Source: Avena insularis
Lineage: Eukaryota; Streptophyta; Magnoliopsida; Poales; Poaceae
Length of the DNA stretch: 64,000 bases
Reading direction: 5' to 3'
NCBI GenBank assembly: GCA_023614405.1
Contig: CM042685.1
Location: 310,001-374,000 of the forward strand
In this document: piece after piece, positions 45,641 to 58,208 of the stretch
How positions within the stretch are numbered: position 1 is the first letter of the stretch
Layout: each line of letters opens with the position of its first letter
Notes under the pieces: model-generated
Told to the model about the DNA's origin: nothing
The model's database searches: none
What the model saw: only the letters and a program-made list of their open reading frames with translations
Program-made: the position numbers and the translations under genes

Positions 45641-45941
45641 ATGTCTTCTCCTGGATCACCCAAGGAGGATTCCCCCGCGGACATCATCAACCCGTATATG
45701 TATGAGTTGAAGATTCACCCCAGGAAGTTGTTACTCAAAGATGGGAAGGTACAGATAAAAGAAGTTCAGGGCCCTAAAGGAGAAGGAAGTCTGGAAGATA
45801 GGATGGAAGCATTGGAGCAAGAAGTTTTTAGGTACAAGAAGCTGGCGGAATGCAAAGTGGACATCATCCATAAGATATGTTTAGAACTCATCGCCGAGCA
45901 CAAGAGGGAGACTGCCAAGCTTCGAGATGAAATCCTCTCAC
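45641..45941 (+). pseudogene. Coiled-coil accessory ORF of copy B, 5' part, split by insertion
   Basis: ATG at 45641 (MSSPGSPKEDSPADI) opens a frame rich in charged residues. It runs through DRMEALEQEVFRYKKLAECK and HKRETAKLRDEILSL to the CTCAC target site at 45937-45941. The gene resumes at 58858. The whole protein would be about 165 residues, coiled-coil-like, related to accessory ORFs of grass Athila-type elements. It differs from the copy A protein at the equivalent site. Confidence 0.8.
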
Positions 45942-45973
45942 TGTCGTGGTGGTGGCACGACAGATGCCATGGG

Positions 45974-47624
45974 TGAAGGGAATATGCCCGAGAGGCAATA
46001 ATAAAGTGGTTATTATCGTATTCCTTGTTTATGATAAATGTTTATTTTGCATGCTATAATTGTATTAATACGGAAACGTTAATACATGTGTGTTTAATAA
46101 ACAAACAGAAAGTTCCTAGTTATGCCTCTCTTATAAACTAGCTCGTTGATTAACAAGATGATCAAGGTTTCCTGATCATGGACATTGGATGTTGTTAATA
46201 ACGGGATCACAACATTAGTGTAATGGTGTGATGAACATTCATCTGAAGTATAGCATTATGATCAAAGTCATTGAGTTGATATTGCTATAACAACTTACGA
46301 AGTGATCCTAATCCTTAGACCATGAGATCATGTCAATCACTAACACCGGAAGAGTTTCTTGATAACATCAAACGTCGCACCGTAACAGGGTGATTATAAA
46401 GATGGATTCAGAACTAATAAACTATTATGTTTAGGCCCATGGATCGAGAGTGGAGTTTGTTCATCCCGATGACGGATAGTTATACTCTGGGCCCTCTCGG
46501 TGATATCACATTGGTTAGCTTGCAAGCAAGTGATTTGATCACTAGAATGTTATATCACGGGAACGAGAAAAGAGTACATGTCAGTAACGAGATCAAACTA
46601 GGTATGGAGATACCAATGATCGAATCTCGGATATGTAATATATCGCGAAACAAAGGGATTAAGATACTAGCGTAAAAGGTTCCGACGATCACAAGAAAGT
46701 CATCGTTGAATGTGTGGGAGTCAGTATGGGTCTCCAGATCCCGCTTCTGATTATTGATCCGAGAGGGGTCTCGATCATGTCCGCATTATTCGCGAACCAT
46801 AGGGTGACACACTTAAGAGACACCGACATCCATTTGGAGCAAAAGTTTCATGCCGAAAAGAATAACAAGCGCAGGAATTTATTTCACTAGATACCGAAAC
46901 GGGTTTTCGGGTGAAATTGCAGAAAGTGTTTCTTCATGTGAAATGAAATACTAGCAAGGGGTTATTTGTGAATGTTTGTCATTAAAGTAATTGACAAAAT
47001 TCTGAATAAAATAAAAGAGTTTTTTTAATGAGAGTTTGCATTAAATTTGGTGGAAATTTAATGGGAATTTGAGTGGGTTTTTGAGTGGAGAGAATTGAAA
47101 GGCATTTGAGTGAGTGGAGTGTCCACCCACATGAATGTGGAAGAGGTGGGGGCAGCCCCATGGCTGGGCACATGGCCCCTTGGGTGCCCCCCCTCTCCCT
47201 ATAAAAGGAGCCCCCTCCCTCTCTCTCACTCACACCTCCTCGTGAAGGATCTCTCTCCCCCTCTAGTATTTATTCCCCATGGTCTCGGACTAGCGAGATA
47301 CATGTTCCTGGTGGCTATTCGGCAAGAAAGAGTTGTGCTTCCGCTGCATCGCTGGAGCGAGGAGGCGGAGGTTGCTCGGAGCCTCGAACGTGTGTGCGAA
47401 CACGGATGCGCCGCTGTTTAGCGGCGCTAGGACTTCCTCTCGATCTTGAGATCGGCAAGAGATCGTCTACATCATCCACGAGTACAACCTCATTAATGAT
47501 ATTCGGTCTTCGAGGGTATCTATGGATGTATATCCACCCGTTGCTTGTATCTAGTAGATAGATCTTGGTACTTAGTTGTTCCCATCGTAGGAAATTTTTT
47601 GTTTTCTATGCTGCGAACCCTACA
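45974..47624 (+). repeat. Copia 5' LTR (1651 bp)
   Basis: It differs from the 3' copy at roughly 30 single positions and a few short indels by eye (for example a 6-bp GAATGT-type indel near 47135). CCCTATAAAAGGAGCC at about 47196 is a strong TATA box. Confidence 0.93.
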
Positions 47625-50600
47625 GTGGTATTAGAGCCGGATCTATGCGTAGATACTTTGCATGGGTAGTACACATATGAGTATGTGGGCGATGATGATC
47701 ATTTTATTGCTTCTTAGTTGTACTTTGCATATTGGTGGCATTGTGGGATGAAGCGGCCCGGACAAACTTTACATGTCCTCGCACATGAGACCTGTTCCAC
47801 GCTTGACATGCAACTAGTTTTGCATAAGTGGCTAGCGGGTGTCTGTCTCTCCTACTATAGTCAATATCTAATTTGCAACGAGTTGTCAACAATTTGGTTA
47901 TCCTCGTTGTGGTTCATGTTCGTAGGTAAGAACGGTTCTATCTACGAAAGCCCTAAGCCACGTAAAATTTGCAATGGATAAATTAGAGGCGTCTAGTTTA
48001 GATTGTTGCTGGGCTAGTGTTATGATATGGTGATGTTGTAAGTATAAGTATGAGATGATACTCTTACAACACACATAACTTGTAATCTCCATAGACCTTG
48101 GACTTACACGTATAGGTATGATAGTGATCATACCACGGTGCACATGATGGAGATCATATGCGAGAACCATATCATTTCACTAATAAACATGAGATGTTTT
48201 GATTGCATCTTATATTGCTTGTTTGGCGTTTTATTAGCATAATAAGATGATCCCTAATTTAGATATCGAGATAAGAATGTGTTCTTCCTTAAGTATGCAC
48301 CGACAATGTTTCGTCGCTTCAAGACATCACGTGATGATCGGGTGTACTTGAATCCACGAGCATATCTCAGGTGTAAGACAGTTACACACACGAATACTAA
48401 GGTTCTTACTTGACGAGCCTAGCATGTACAGACATGACCTCGGAACACGGACCGAAAGGTTAAGCATGAGTCATATGTTTTGATATGATGACCATATGGA
48501 TGCTCGCCTTTGAAGCTATACCGACTCACGTGATGATCGGACTTGGTGTAGAGGATTTGGTTCATGTAATTTGGATTAGTAGAACCAATTTATCATAAAT
48601 TAAATCAAAGTGAATTTGCATAATTTGCTGTAGTCATTGGCATTCGTTCACCACCTCATGCTAAAGAATTCTAATTGAGATAATAGAACTATAGAATTCT
48701 GGATATTTACTTTACGAACTGGTATCGTATTGTGTTGAGTGTCAATCTAAAGTTTAAAGTCCTATTGCAAACTTTCAGCAAACTCTGTTTACTCTGTGAA
48801 ATTTGATAATTAGTATTAAATCGAGAGTAACAATTCCAGTGTTAGTATCTTAAGTATCATGTTTGCCTCCACGATTCTTGATTGTTTTAATATCAAGTCT
48901 ATCTAGGAGCTGAAAGAATTGTTTCAGAAACCATCATGTGTGGTAGATATAACGATATCTGAAACAATGTTTTGGTTGCAATATGATAGAGTATAATATA
49001 TGTTCTCATATTGGATGAGAATTTGCAAAGGTTGGAGATGCTAGACATCTTAATCATCCAAAAGGGTTTTAGAAAGTAGCGTTATACTCACGATTCGTCT
49101 TTATAAGCTACATTAGCTTGATCATGAAAGTCGTCATGATAAGGATGAACAGAAGATGTATGTAAAGTGTTTACTACACTAAAAAGATTACTAAAGAATG
49201 GATTTTGAAAGAATACCGATCATTTGATGATGGTGATCTACTTCAAAGTGCAAGTCCAAATGTATTATTATTTGAATATACACGCTTTGGACTATGTGTC
49301 ATTTATATGGCGCCACTTTTGATGTTGATAGATTCTTTTAAAAAGGAAAAGGAATGTTGAAAGAGAATCTATAAAATATATTTGGCAGAAAAGAAAAGAT
49401 TGGAAATATCCAATTTAGGTATATATATGATATACATGTTATGGTTGTATTCTTTGCTTGTTAAACAATGTGGTTCTTGGGTATTGGATACCGAATTGGT
49501 TGGTATGAAATTTCATACAGAACGACGCAATTCATGAACCACAATGGCCTAAGTAACTAGCAAGAGAATATGTGATGATGTTCATCAAAAACAAACAAAC
49601 CGTTGTTTGTATTTCTCGTTGACATCAAAGCTTGACTTCAAGATTTGTTATAATAATTGTTATTTAAATCAGGTATTATGAGAACAAAGGTTTTTTAAAT
49701 AATTACCGTATTCCATATAAGATGGATGATTTACAAATCTAGTTGGAGAAATCACATCCATAAAACCTAATGCTAAAATGTCACCAGACAAATGATTGAA
49801 AGATCACTTACGAAGTGACATCGCTATTTAAATTATATTGGAAAGAAAACATGAAGAATCTCCATATTCATGGATTTTTGGAGTCTTTGATTTGATCAAG
49901 TGACGCTTGTGAGACTTTCCACGTGATAATTAAAACTTCGTTCAAAGGCCAAAGAAGAACGAACGACTAAATCATTGGAATTTATACAAATCGATGTATG
50001 TAGTCCATTAGTATAGTCGTAAGCGATGGGTTTCAACTTCATATATTTTCTTCGGAAATTTGAGTGAATATTCACTTAATGAGAAAGAAGTATGAAATAT
50101 TTGAAAAACGTTTCAAAGACTTTCAAGATGAAGTGCAAAATCATTGTAACAAGAAAATAAATGGTTTATGATTTTATCATAAGGGATTTGTTTGAGTTAC
50201 AAGTGTAACAATAAAATAAATGAATTATGATTTTATCATAAAGGGATTTATTTGAGTTGCAAGTTTAGCAAAACACCTAGATTTACATCTCCCGAAACAC
50301 CATAGGAATATGGAGTGTTTGAGATTTGTAATGAAACCTTGTTTGACATGGTTGGATCAAAGGTGTTATTCATAAAACTACCATTATGTTTTAAAAGATT
50401 AAAGCTTTAGAGACTATCGCTTTTACACTGAAAAGAGCTCCATATTGATCCGTTGAAATGACACCATATGAGTTATGGTTTGGGTGAAAACCCAAGTTGT
50501 CATTTCTTAAATTTTGGTATGCTAAACATAAGTAAGATGTTTACAACTGAAGTCGGATGAGCATGTCTTTGTAGGTTATTTCGAATAACAATTGGTTATT

Positions 50601-50858
50601 CCTCCATAACACCAAGGACAAAAGGGTTTGTCGCTTGAAACGTGAAGTTTCTTGAAGAAGGAATTTTTCATAAATGTTAAGTGGGAGGACAATAGAACTT
50701 TGATAAGGTTAACGAATCTTAGCTAAATGTGCTGAGTTGCGCAGCACCAGAAAATGTTCCAGAGGCAGCCAGAATGCTCATGGATTACGTGCCTCAAAGG
50801 TTGTGGTCACGGAGATCTAAGTTCTTATTGAACCAAGTTGGTCGGATAAACAAATCAA

Positions 50859-51110
50859 ATGCTGAGATTTGAGAGTAAATCATTATTGTTTGACAATGAT
50901 GAACCGACTACATACAAAGAAGCGATGATGGGCCCTGACTCCGTCAAATGGCTTGAATCCATAAAATCCGTGATAGTTCCATACACGAGAAACCAAGTTT
51001 TGAACTTGGAAGACCCTCCAGAAAGGTGTAAAAACCTATCGGTCGTATTTGGATCTATAAAGAAACAGACATGGATGTTTCACATCTATGAGATAGTCGA
51101 CATGTCGTAA
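50859..51110 (+). pseudogene. Copia reverse transcriptase remnant
   Basis: Within the decayed interior, EPTTYKEAMMGPDSVKWLES and NQVLNLEDPPERCKNL match the conserved start of the copia reverse transcriptase (EP.TY.EA...D...W..A). Flanking sequence carries the expected order (PEG-like and K.D..G..YKAR-like phrases) only in shattered frames. This orients the element on the plus strand and confirms copia ancestry. Confidence 0.75.
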
Positions 51111-52493
51111 AGTATTTTATGACAATGTTAAAAAGTGTTGACTATGACAAGATTTGATCTTTCATAGCGATATTTAGTCTGAACGGATTAAAGTAGCAAC
51201 CACTACATATAATTTGGTATATGGTAGATGAATAAACAAAACAAAGTTCTTCTAATAGAATGGTTACCTAGGACGTGTACATGACACGGTCCAAAGGGTT
51301 TTGTTAATTCAAAGGATGCTAAAAAGGGCATGCAAACTTCAACGGTTGAAGTAAGCATCGCGGAGTTGGAATCTTCACCGTGATAAAAAAGGAGTTTTCA
51401 TCTGGAGACGATGAAGATGCTTGCATTTGCAAGAAATTAAGTGGGAGCGCTGAGACATATTTCTAATACATTATGTGAAGGACATCTTGTTGATTAGAAA
51501 TGATGTATCTTTTATTGACAAAGGTTAAGAATTTCATTTCTATGAAAGACTTAGGCAAAACCCGAATATTTAGCGTGAATGTCTATAGTGGATAGACTAT
51601 GACGCCAATATGGTTGTGCCAGACGTACATATACGAGATATTGAAGGAGTCCAATATAGAAACGACAAGAAACAGTTCTTGTTGCATGGAAAGGAATTGA
51701 ATCAAGATTCAAGTGTATCGACACTTGATAAGTGAAACAAGATTCAAGTGCTTTGACACTTGATGAGTGAAATTACGAGAATGTTTTGATCAATCATACC
51801 ATGATGTGTACACATCCAGATATGTCCTATGCTCTAAGTGTTATGAGCATATACCAGAATGAATCATAAAATGATCATTGGACGATAGTGAGAATATTCT
51901 TATGATCTTTTGGAAGAACTAAGAATATATTTATGTAGAGGTGACAAACAATTACAAATAGTTCATTGTAAAGCGTTACATTGATACTAGTTTTGTCACA
52001 AGATACAAATTAAGTTTATCTCAATTTAAACTGTGGGTGGCACAATGTAATGGAAAGGAGATTCCATGATGGATTTGTATGAATTCCAAAGTTAATACAT
52101 TATGACGAATACTACAACAAAAAGGCTAAGTATATGACTGCTATAGTAGCAGGAAAGGAGGGAATTTGTGTCAAGTAGTTTGTTATCAAACTAAGGTGTG
52201 GTTCGCAACAGGCTAACACTAACGATATATTGTATGACAATAGTATCGACGTGATTTAAACCCAAGGAACTAAAGGTCTCACCAAAAGACCAAATTTATA
52301 CAATGCCATCTCATTGGAGAATGAGTGATGCGTGGAGACGCAAAGACATGCAAATACACACGGACGTGAAAGCATCAGATCTGTAGATTATGTTAACCAC
52401 TTGCAATTGCGTATATGGAACACTGGAAAGCCATAAGTGTTCAATACGCAATGTTCTCAAACTAGATTATTGTCTCTAGTGCAAGTGGGAGAC

Positions 52494-54143
52494 TGAAGGG
52501 AATATGCCCGAGAGGCAATAATAAAGTGGTTATTATCGTATTCCTTGTTTATGATAAATGTTTATTTTGCATGCTATAATTGTAGTAATACGGAAACGTT
52601 AATACATGTGTGTTTAATAAACAAACAGAAAGTTCCTAGTTATGCCGCTCTTATAAACTAGCTCATTGATTAACAAGATGATCAAGGTTTCCTGATCATG
52701 GACATTGGATGTTGTTAATAACGGGATCACAACATTAGTGTAATGGTGTGATGAACATTCATCTAAAGTATAGCATTACGATCAAAGTCATTGAGTTGAT
52801 ATTGCTATAACAACTTACGAAGTGATCCTAATCCTTAGACCATGAGATCATGTCAATCACTAACACCGGAAGAGTTTCTTGATAACATCAAACGTCGCAC
52901 CGTAACAGGGTGATTATAAAGATGGATTCAGAACTAATAAAGTGTTATGTTGAGGCCCATGGATCGAGAGTGGAATTTGTTCATCTCGATGTCGGATAGA
53001 TATACTCTGGGCCCTCTCGGTGATATCACATTGGTTAGCTTGCAAGCAAGTGATTTGATCACTAGAATGTTATATCACGGGAACGAGAAAAGAGTACATG
53101 TTAGTAACGAGATCAAACTAGGTATGGAGATACCGATGATCGAATCTCGGACATGTAATATATCGCGAAACAAAGGGATTAAGATACTAGCATAAAAGGT
53201 TCCGACGATCACAAGAAAGTCATCGTTGAATGTGTGGGAGTCAGTATGGGTCTCTAGATCCCGCTTCTGATTATTGATCCGAGAGGGGTCTCGATCATGT
53301 CCGCATTATTCGCGAACCGTAGGGTGACACACTTAAGAGACACCGACATCCATTTGGAGCAAAAGTTTCATGCCGAAAAGAATAACAAGCGCAGGAACTT
53401 ATTTCACTAGATATCGAAATGGGTTTTCGGGTGAAATTGCAGAAAGTGTTTCTGCATGTGAAATGAAATACTAGCAAGGGGTTATTTTTGAATGTTTGTC
53501 ATTAAAGTAATTGACAAAATTCTGAATAAAATAAAAGAGTTTTATTTAATGAGAGTTTGCATTAAATTTGGTGGAAATTTAATGGGAATTTGAGTGGGTT
53601 TTTGAGTGGAGAGAATTGAAAGGCATTTGAGTGAGTGGAGTGTCCACCCACATGAAAGAGGTGGGGGCAGCCCCATGGCTGGGCGCATGGCCCCTTGGGT
53701 GCCCCCCTCTCCCTATAAAAGGAGCCCCCTCCCTCTCTCTCACTCACACCTCCTCGTGAAGGATCTCTCTCCCCCTCTAGTATTTATTCCCCATGGTCTC
53801 GGACTAGCGAGATACATGTTCCCGGTGGCTATTCGGCAAGAAAGAGTTGTGCTTCCGCTGCATCGCTGGAGCGAGGAGGCGGAGGTTGCTCGGTGCCTCG
53901 AACGTGTGTGCGAGCACGGATGCGCTGCTGTTTTGCGGCGCTAGGACTTCCTCTCGATCTTGAGATCGGCAAGAGATCGTCTACATCATCCACGAGTACA
54001 ACCTCATTAACGATATTCGGTCTTCGAGGGTATGTATTCTATGGATGTATATCCACCCGTTGCTTGTATCTAGTAGATAGATCTTGGTACTTAGTTGTTC
54101 CCATCGTAGGAAATTTTTTGTTTTCTATGCTGCGAACCCTACA
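52494..54143 (+). repeat. Copia 3' LTR (1650 bp)
   Basis: It is the partner of 45974-47624. It begins TGAAGGG directly after the purine tract and ends CCCTACA before the duplicated ATGGG. TATA box CCCTATAAAAGGAGCC lies near 53711. Confidence 0.93.
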
Positions 54144-54859
54144 ATGGGTAGGCTTAAGTTGGGGGCCGAATGGGTGCTTGTGGTCACCGGGGAGGGATTC
54201 CATGGTCGAGCCATGCACGAAGAACAAGATGAACTCTCCACACTTAGCGATTTGATTGATACCCTAGAATTACAAGTGCTCCTTGAGCTGTATGAACTAG
54301 TGTTCTACGCACTAGTTCCCTACTTAGTCCAACCCCCTTATACTACTGCTATCTCTGCACTTTTATAGGCAGCACTAGCTAGCCTATACCCCTTTGGGTT
54401 CTAGGGTTTACTGTTTGGATATTGGTCTCTACAATGTGGGCCAGGTGATGGGCTTGCCCTAAGCCCAATGGCCCAGTCCACAAATCTTGATAGCTAACGA
54501 CATTCTGGTATGTCGCCTCCTGAACCTTTTGGCGTCATGCAGTAACTTTGTACGTCAGCCCTTGCTTTGGGTGTCACCCGGCTCCTTTTATGTCACCCGA
54601 CGTCGCCCTTCTCTTTTGACCATGCTTTACCATGGTCCCTCTAAAACCTTACTCGGAAAGGTGCCACGCGTCCTATCTAACTCGGCCCTTCCTCCGAGGA
54701 CTCGGCTCGTTGGTTCCTGCAAGATTAACAACTTGTTCTTATGCGGGCTGACATAGTTCTTATGTCGGCCACACATGATTCTCTCCCTCACGGCCGTGCT
54801 TACTCGACCGTGCTCTTTCCTTACTCGGAGTAAGCCAAGTCGTACTAAGTTTCACCCCG
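54144..54859 (-). repeat. Remainder of the gypsy 3' LTR after the copia insertion
   Basis: With 45942-45973 this makes the left LTR of the minus-strand gypsy element. TTACAAGTGCTCCTTGAGCTG onward aligns with the right LTR from about 58232. It contains about 125 bp (54149-54272) not found in the right LTR. It stops at TTTCACCCC (54859), lacking the terminal part TTGTGACCC...CCCGACA that closes the right LTR. Its edge was therefore deleted. Confidence 0.85.
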
Positions 54860-55168
54860 AAGTTGGTGAGGTCTAGCAGTTCAAGCTGCTAGGCGTCTCC
54901 AGGTTCCTTTAATGTGATTAGAACTTACTTTCTTGTCTTTATTGGCCGCTTAGAGCGCACTATTTTGGGCAATTTCACATCGTGCCGAGTCTCTCTGACA
55001 GTTTTCCGATCTGCTCTTTGACTTCTTGGTTCATTTTCGCCTCGTGACGAGTAACTTTGGCCAATTCCGGGTCATTTCCGGTGCGCCCTAGTCACTGCCA
55101 GCTGGTACTCATGGTTACTTGCCTCAAATTTTGTTCCAAGCTCTGGCGGCACAGTGACGGCTGCACAG

Positions 55169-57889
55169 TTATTCCTTGTCATTGTGGCTGTCCCATCGGT
55201 TTGCGCCTCTTGTTCTTCCTTTCATGACGTGCCAAGGGATTTTTCGTGTATTTCTGGCTATGTGGCGCTCGCTGATGTTGATGCTACTTCCATCATCGAT
55301 CAGTACTTTTGAAAACTTGATATTGATATCTGGGCCCATGAACGTCGGATACAAAACTAGAGCGTATCCTCCTGGGGTTGGCATGATCTTGGGGTGATCC
55401 TTTATGCTCCAAGTTATCTCTTGCTCAGACCAATGCATGTACTTGGGAATTGCCGGCATTGTGGCATTCACTTCCATCATCTGTCGCTGCTGACTCTTTT
55501 TGTTATTCGGCTCTGTGATGAAGACGATATAGCTCTGGTGATGTTCTCTATACTCATTTCTAGTTCTGTGGCCGACATGAGCGTCGTCACCTCTTAGATT
55601 ATGCACCTGGTGCATAGTTTCTCTTCTTTCTTGATTATGATATCTTGGCTGCCTGTTTTCGTATCTGTTATCTGTTCCAACGTCTTGAGCATTTCCTCCT
55701 GTAAGTGGTGGAGGGGGAGGTGGTGGTAACTGCTTATTCGGCGAATCCATTCTATCTCCTTTCAGAAACCAAGTGCATTGCCTTGTTGTCTGATTTGCTG
55801 GCTTACTCGGACTAGGCATGTGAAACTTACACAGTTGGTCCAACATCAACTCATAGGTATACTTCTGTCGGTCCTGATACTGCTTCCTTTGTTCATATGG
55901 CTTTTTTCCATCATTCTTTGGCACCCACTGTTGTTGTCCACTTGTCCTTTGACGCTGGCTACCTCTAGCATCTGGATGATCCTGACTCACGGCCACAACC
56001 TGAGTCGAACCATATCTGTAGTCTGGCCTTTCGTCTCTCCTCTTGCTTCTGTATTTGGATATTTCCTAGCGCCTTTGCGACCCGGCTGCATCATAGATCT
56101 GAGTCTCAGTCATCCGGTCTGCCGACATGAGCAGCGGCTGAGTCAGATCTCCTAATGCGTACGAGTTAGCAATTCTTATGGTTTCTGGCAAACTTGCCGG
56201 CATATCCCTCTGTAACCTTTGCCATAGCACACTTCCATGTCTGCATCCCTGTGCAAACCAAGCGATCGCCTGTGACTCGATTACCCCTTCACAAGAGTTG
56301 CGCATCGTGCACCATCTTGTGAGGAATTCTCTGTCTGTCTCATTCGGCCTTTGCTTGCACATTGCTATTTGTTGTGGGTGATTCAGCCTCTTGTAGGTGC
56401 TTGTGAAATTGCTCACAATAGCGTCTTGAAAACCGATCCATCTGTTGATGCTACCGGGTGGCAAATTGTTCAGCCACACCCGAGCTGGCCCTTCTAGCAT
56501 TTGCGACACATACCGTACCGCCCATCTCAAATTTCCCTGCGCAATTTTCATAGCAGTTCCATATTCTATAAGCCAATCCTCTGGCTTTGTTCTTCCATAA
56601 TACGTTTTTGTTCCTCTGGCCAGCGGGAAATTTGGTACAGGTGGCTCCTTCATGATCGTTGGGCTAAAGGATGGTGGACCCTGCGGACCTTGCGATTCGA
56701 TCAGTTATGCCATCTTTTTTCGGTCAAGCTTCAGCCTTGCATCATCCGGCTGAAGGTTTCTACCTTCGAGTCTAGCTCCCATCGCCTGATACGCGTGATC
56801 CGGCAGTTCATATCCATCATTCACCATTGCCAAGTAACCATCATTGTACTTATTAGCTTTCAGGTCAGCGAGCTGTTGAGCTGCCTTTCCAGCGCTTTGC
56901 TGTCTTCTTTCGGGTTGAGCTGGTGCGTTATTTGGCGCTGGATTTCCTCCTCCTGCCGAGTGAGGTCCACGCCTAGGTTGAGGCGCAAAATTTTGCCCTC
57001 CATTATCGTTTCTTTGCCCTTCTTGCCTTTCTCGGCCTGCATTTTCCTGGTTTTCATTTCCTTGGGCATTATTCCTTCTTGTTCCTTGTGCATGCGCCGG
57101 GTTTCCCTGGGCCACTTCCGGGTCATAAGTGATCATTTGCTTGTTTCTCCCTGAATCCACACTTTTTTATTTTCTCGGTCTCGGTGCCGCTCCGAGTGAG
57201 GATGCCGTGTGCCCTACCGATCTCGCCGGGATAGGAGATGCCGAGTGAACCAGCTATGACCTCCCTACTATACCCGGATTCGCTCTATAGTATGCTTCAT
57301 TTAGCATACTAGCTGCTCTTACCAATTCATTGACTCGTTCTTGTTGTCTTTTCTTTGCTTCTCCCTCTAAGTGGGGTAATTCTACCATTGCTGCTTCTGC
57401 GGCTCGCAGGTTAGCTGTGGCTGTGTTGTATGTTGGCCGCATGGCTGTTTTGTTGCTGTTCTCTGGCGTTATTTTTGACGTTGCATCCGCTAGCTCCTCA
57501 TTGAGGTTTCTTCCTCTTAATCTTTTTGCATCAAGCCGAGTCTTTGCGCCCTTGACTCAGTTTGTCGAGTTGAGCTCTCGGATTGTGATATCCACATCTT
57601 GTTGTAACTGTGCTAATTCCTTGGCTTTCTCCAGAACTTTTATCCTGGCTTCCTCCAACTCGGCTTGCACACGTGCAGGGTCAGTTGCTTGCGCTACTGG
57701 TTCTGCCAACTTATCTATCGCATCTTGCAGCTCCTTAGCCCTTTTACTCCTAGCTATGTTTTTTGGCTTTCCAAGCGGTGCCTTTGCTGTTCTCGCAGTC
57801 TTTGGTGTTTCTTCATGATTTCCTCCCTCAGCATTCTCATTCACTACTGGAACTATCAGTGGAGCTGCTGGGTTAGGAGCTGTCATCAT
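55169..57889 (-). pseudogene. Gypsy gag-protease with nonsense mutations only
   Basis: The frame starts at MMTAPNPAAPL (57889) and keeps one reading frame to 55169. The only breaks I find are four in-frame stops, near 57558, 57255, 56706 and 56067. It contains coiled-coil sequence (LEEARIKVLEKAKELAQLQQ), the gag capsid-like region (YGRTKPEDWLIEYGTAMKIA, WAVRYVSQMLEGPARVWLNN, ETDREFLTRWCTMRNSC), a basic/QR-rich linker and the retropepsin start KVLIDDGSSINI near 55270. Gag forms the particle and the protease matures it. No polymerase follows. All four stops can be explained by C-to-T change of CGA, CAG or CAA codons. Confidence 0.85.
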
Positions 57890-57896
57890 TACCTCG

Positions 57897-58173
57897 ACGG
57901 AGACGAGTTGGTGAAGCTTTCCAGCGACAGGAATCGCTGCGGGATCCGGTGCCAGGACGACACGCTTCGGATATGTGTGCTCCACGCGCACGGCGACGTA
58001 GACCTGGTGCTCGCCGAACTTGATGACGCAACCTCCCCTAGGGAACGGCTTGGTTCCGAAACACCCCGCGTTGTCGCTGACGAAGTTGAGCCCTCCAAAC
58101 CTCTGGATGAGGCCGCAGTAGACGCGCTCGCCGGTCTTGGCGATGATGTTGCCCGTCCGGATGAAGACTCCAT
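57897..58173 (-). pseudogene. GC3-rich leader ORF between primer site and gag, possible captured exon
   Basis: On the minus strand the frame VFIRTGNIIAKTGERVYCGL, IQRFGGLNFVSDNAGCFG, CVIKFGEHQVYVAVRVEHTY runs into gag in the same frame. Over about 70 codons almost every third base is G or C, while the following gag is AT-neutral. Such bias marks a real grass-type exon on this strand, not an antisense one. I do not recognise the protein. It may be a transduplicated host exon fused to gag or a gypsy leader protein of unusual composition. Confidence 0.5.
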
Positions 58174-58188
58174 TAAGCACCTGCTTCT

Positions 58189-58206
58189 GCCCCACGGTGG
58201 GCGCCA
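58189..58206 (-). other. Primer binding site of the gypsy element
   Basis: The minus strand reads TGGCGCCCACCGTGGGGC, a common gypsy primer site form in grasses. It lies 2 bp inside the LTR edge at 58209. Confidence 0.8.
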
Positions 58207-58208
58207 AC

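Larger units (their letters stand above)
45974..54143 (+). mobile_element. Copia-type LTR element, Angela/BARE-like, coding region decayed
   Basis: ATGGG occurs directly at 45969-45973 and 54144-54148 as the 5-bp duplication. The LTRs (45974-47624 and 52494-54143) begin TGAAGGGAATATGCCC and end CCCTACA. The primer site TGGTATTAGAGCC at 47626-47638 matches the initiator Met tRNA type used by copia, and a purine tract AAGTGGGAGAC precedes the 3' LTR. The LTR text resembles the Triticeae Angela/BARE/WIS group (GAGAGGCAATAATAAA, GACCATGAGATCATG, ATCAAACGTCGCACCGTAAC). The internal 4.9 kb has no long frame. It sits inside the LTR of the minus-strand gypsy element. Confidence 0.95.
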
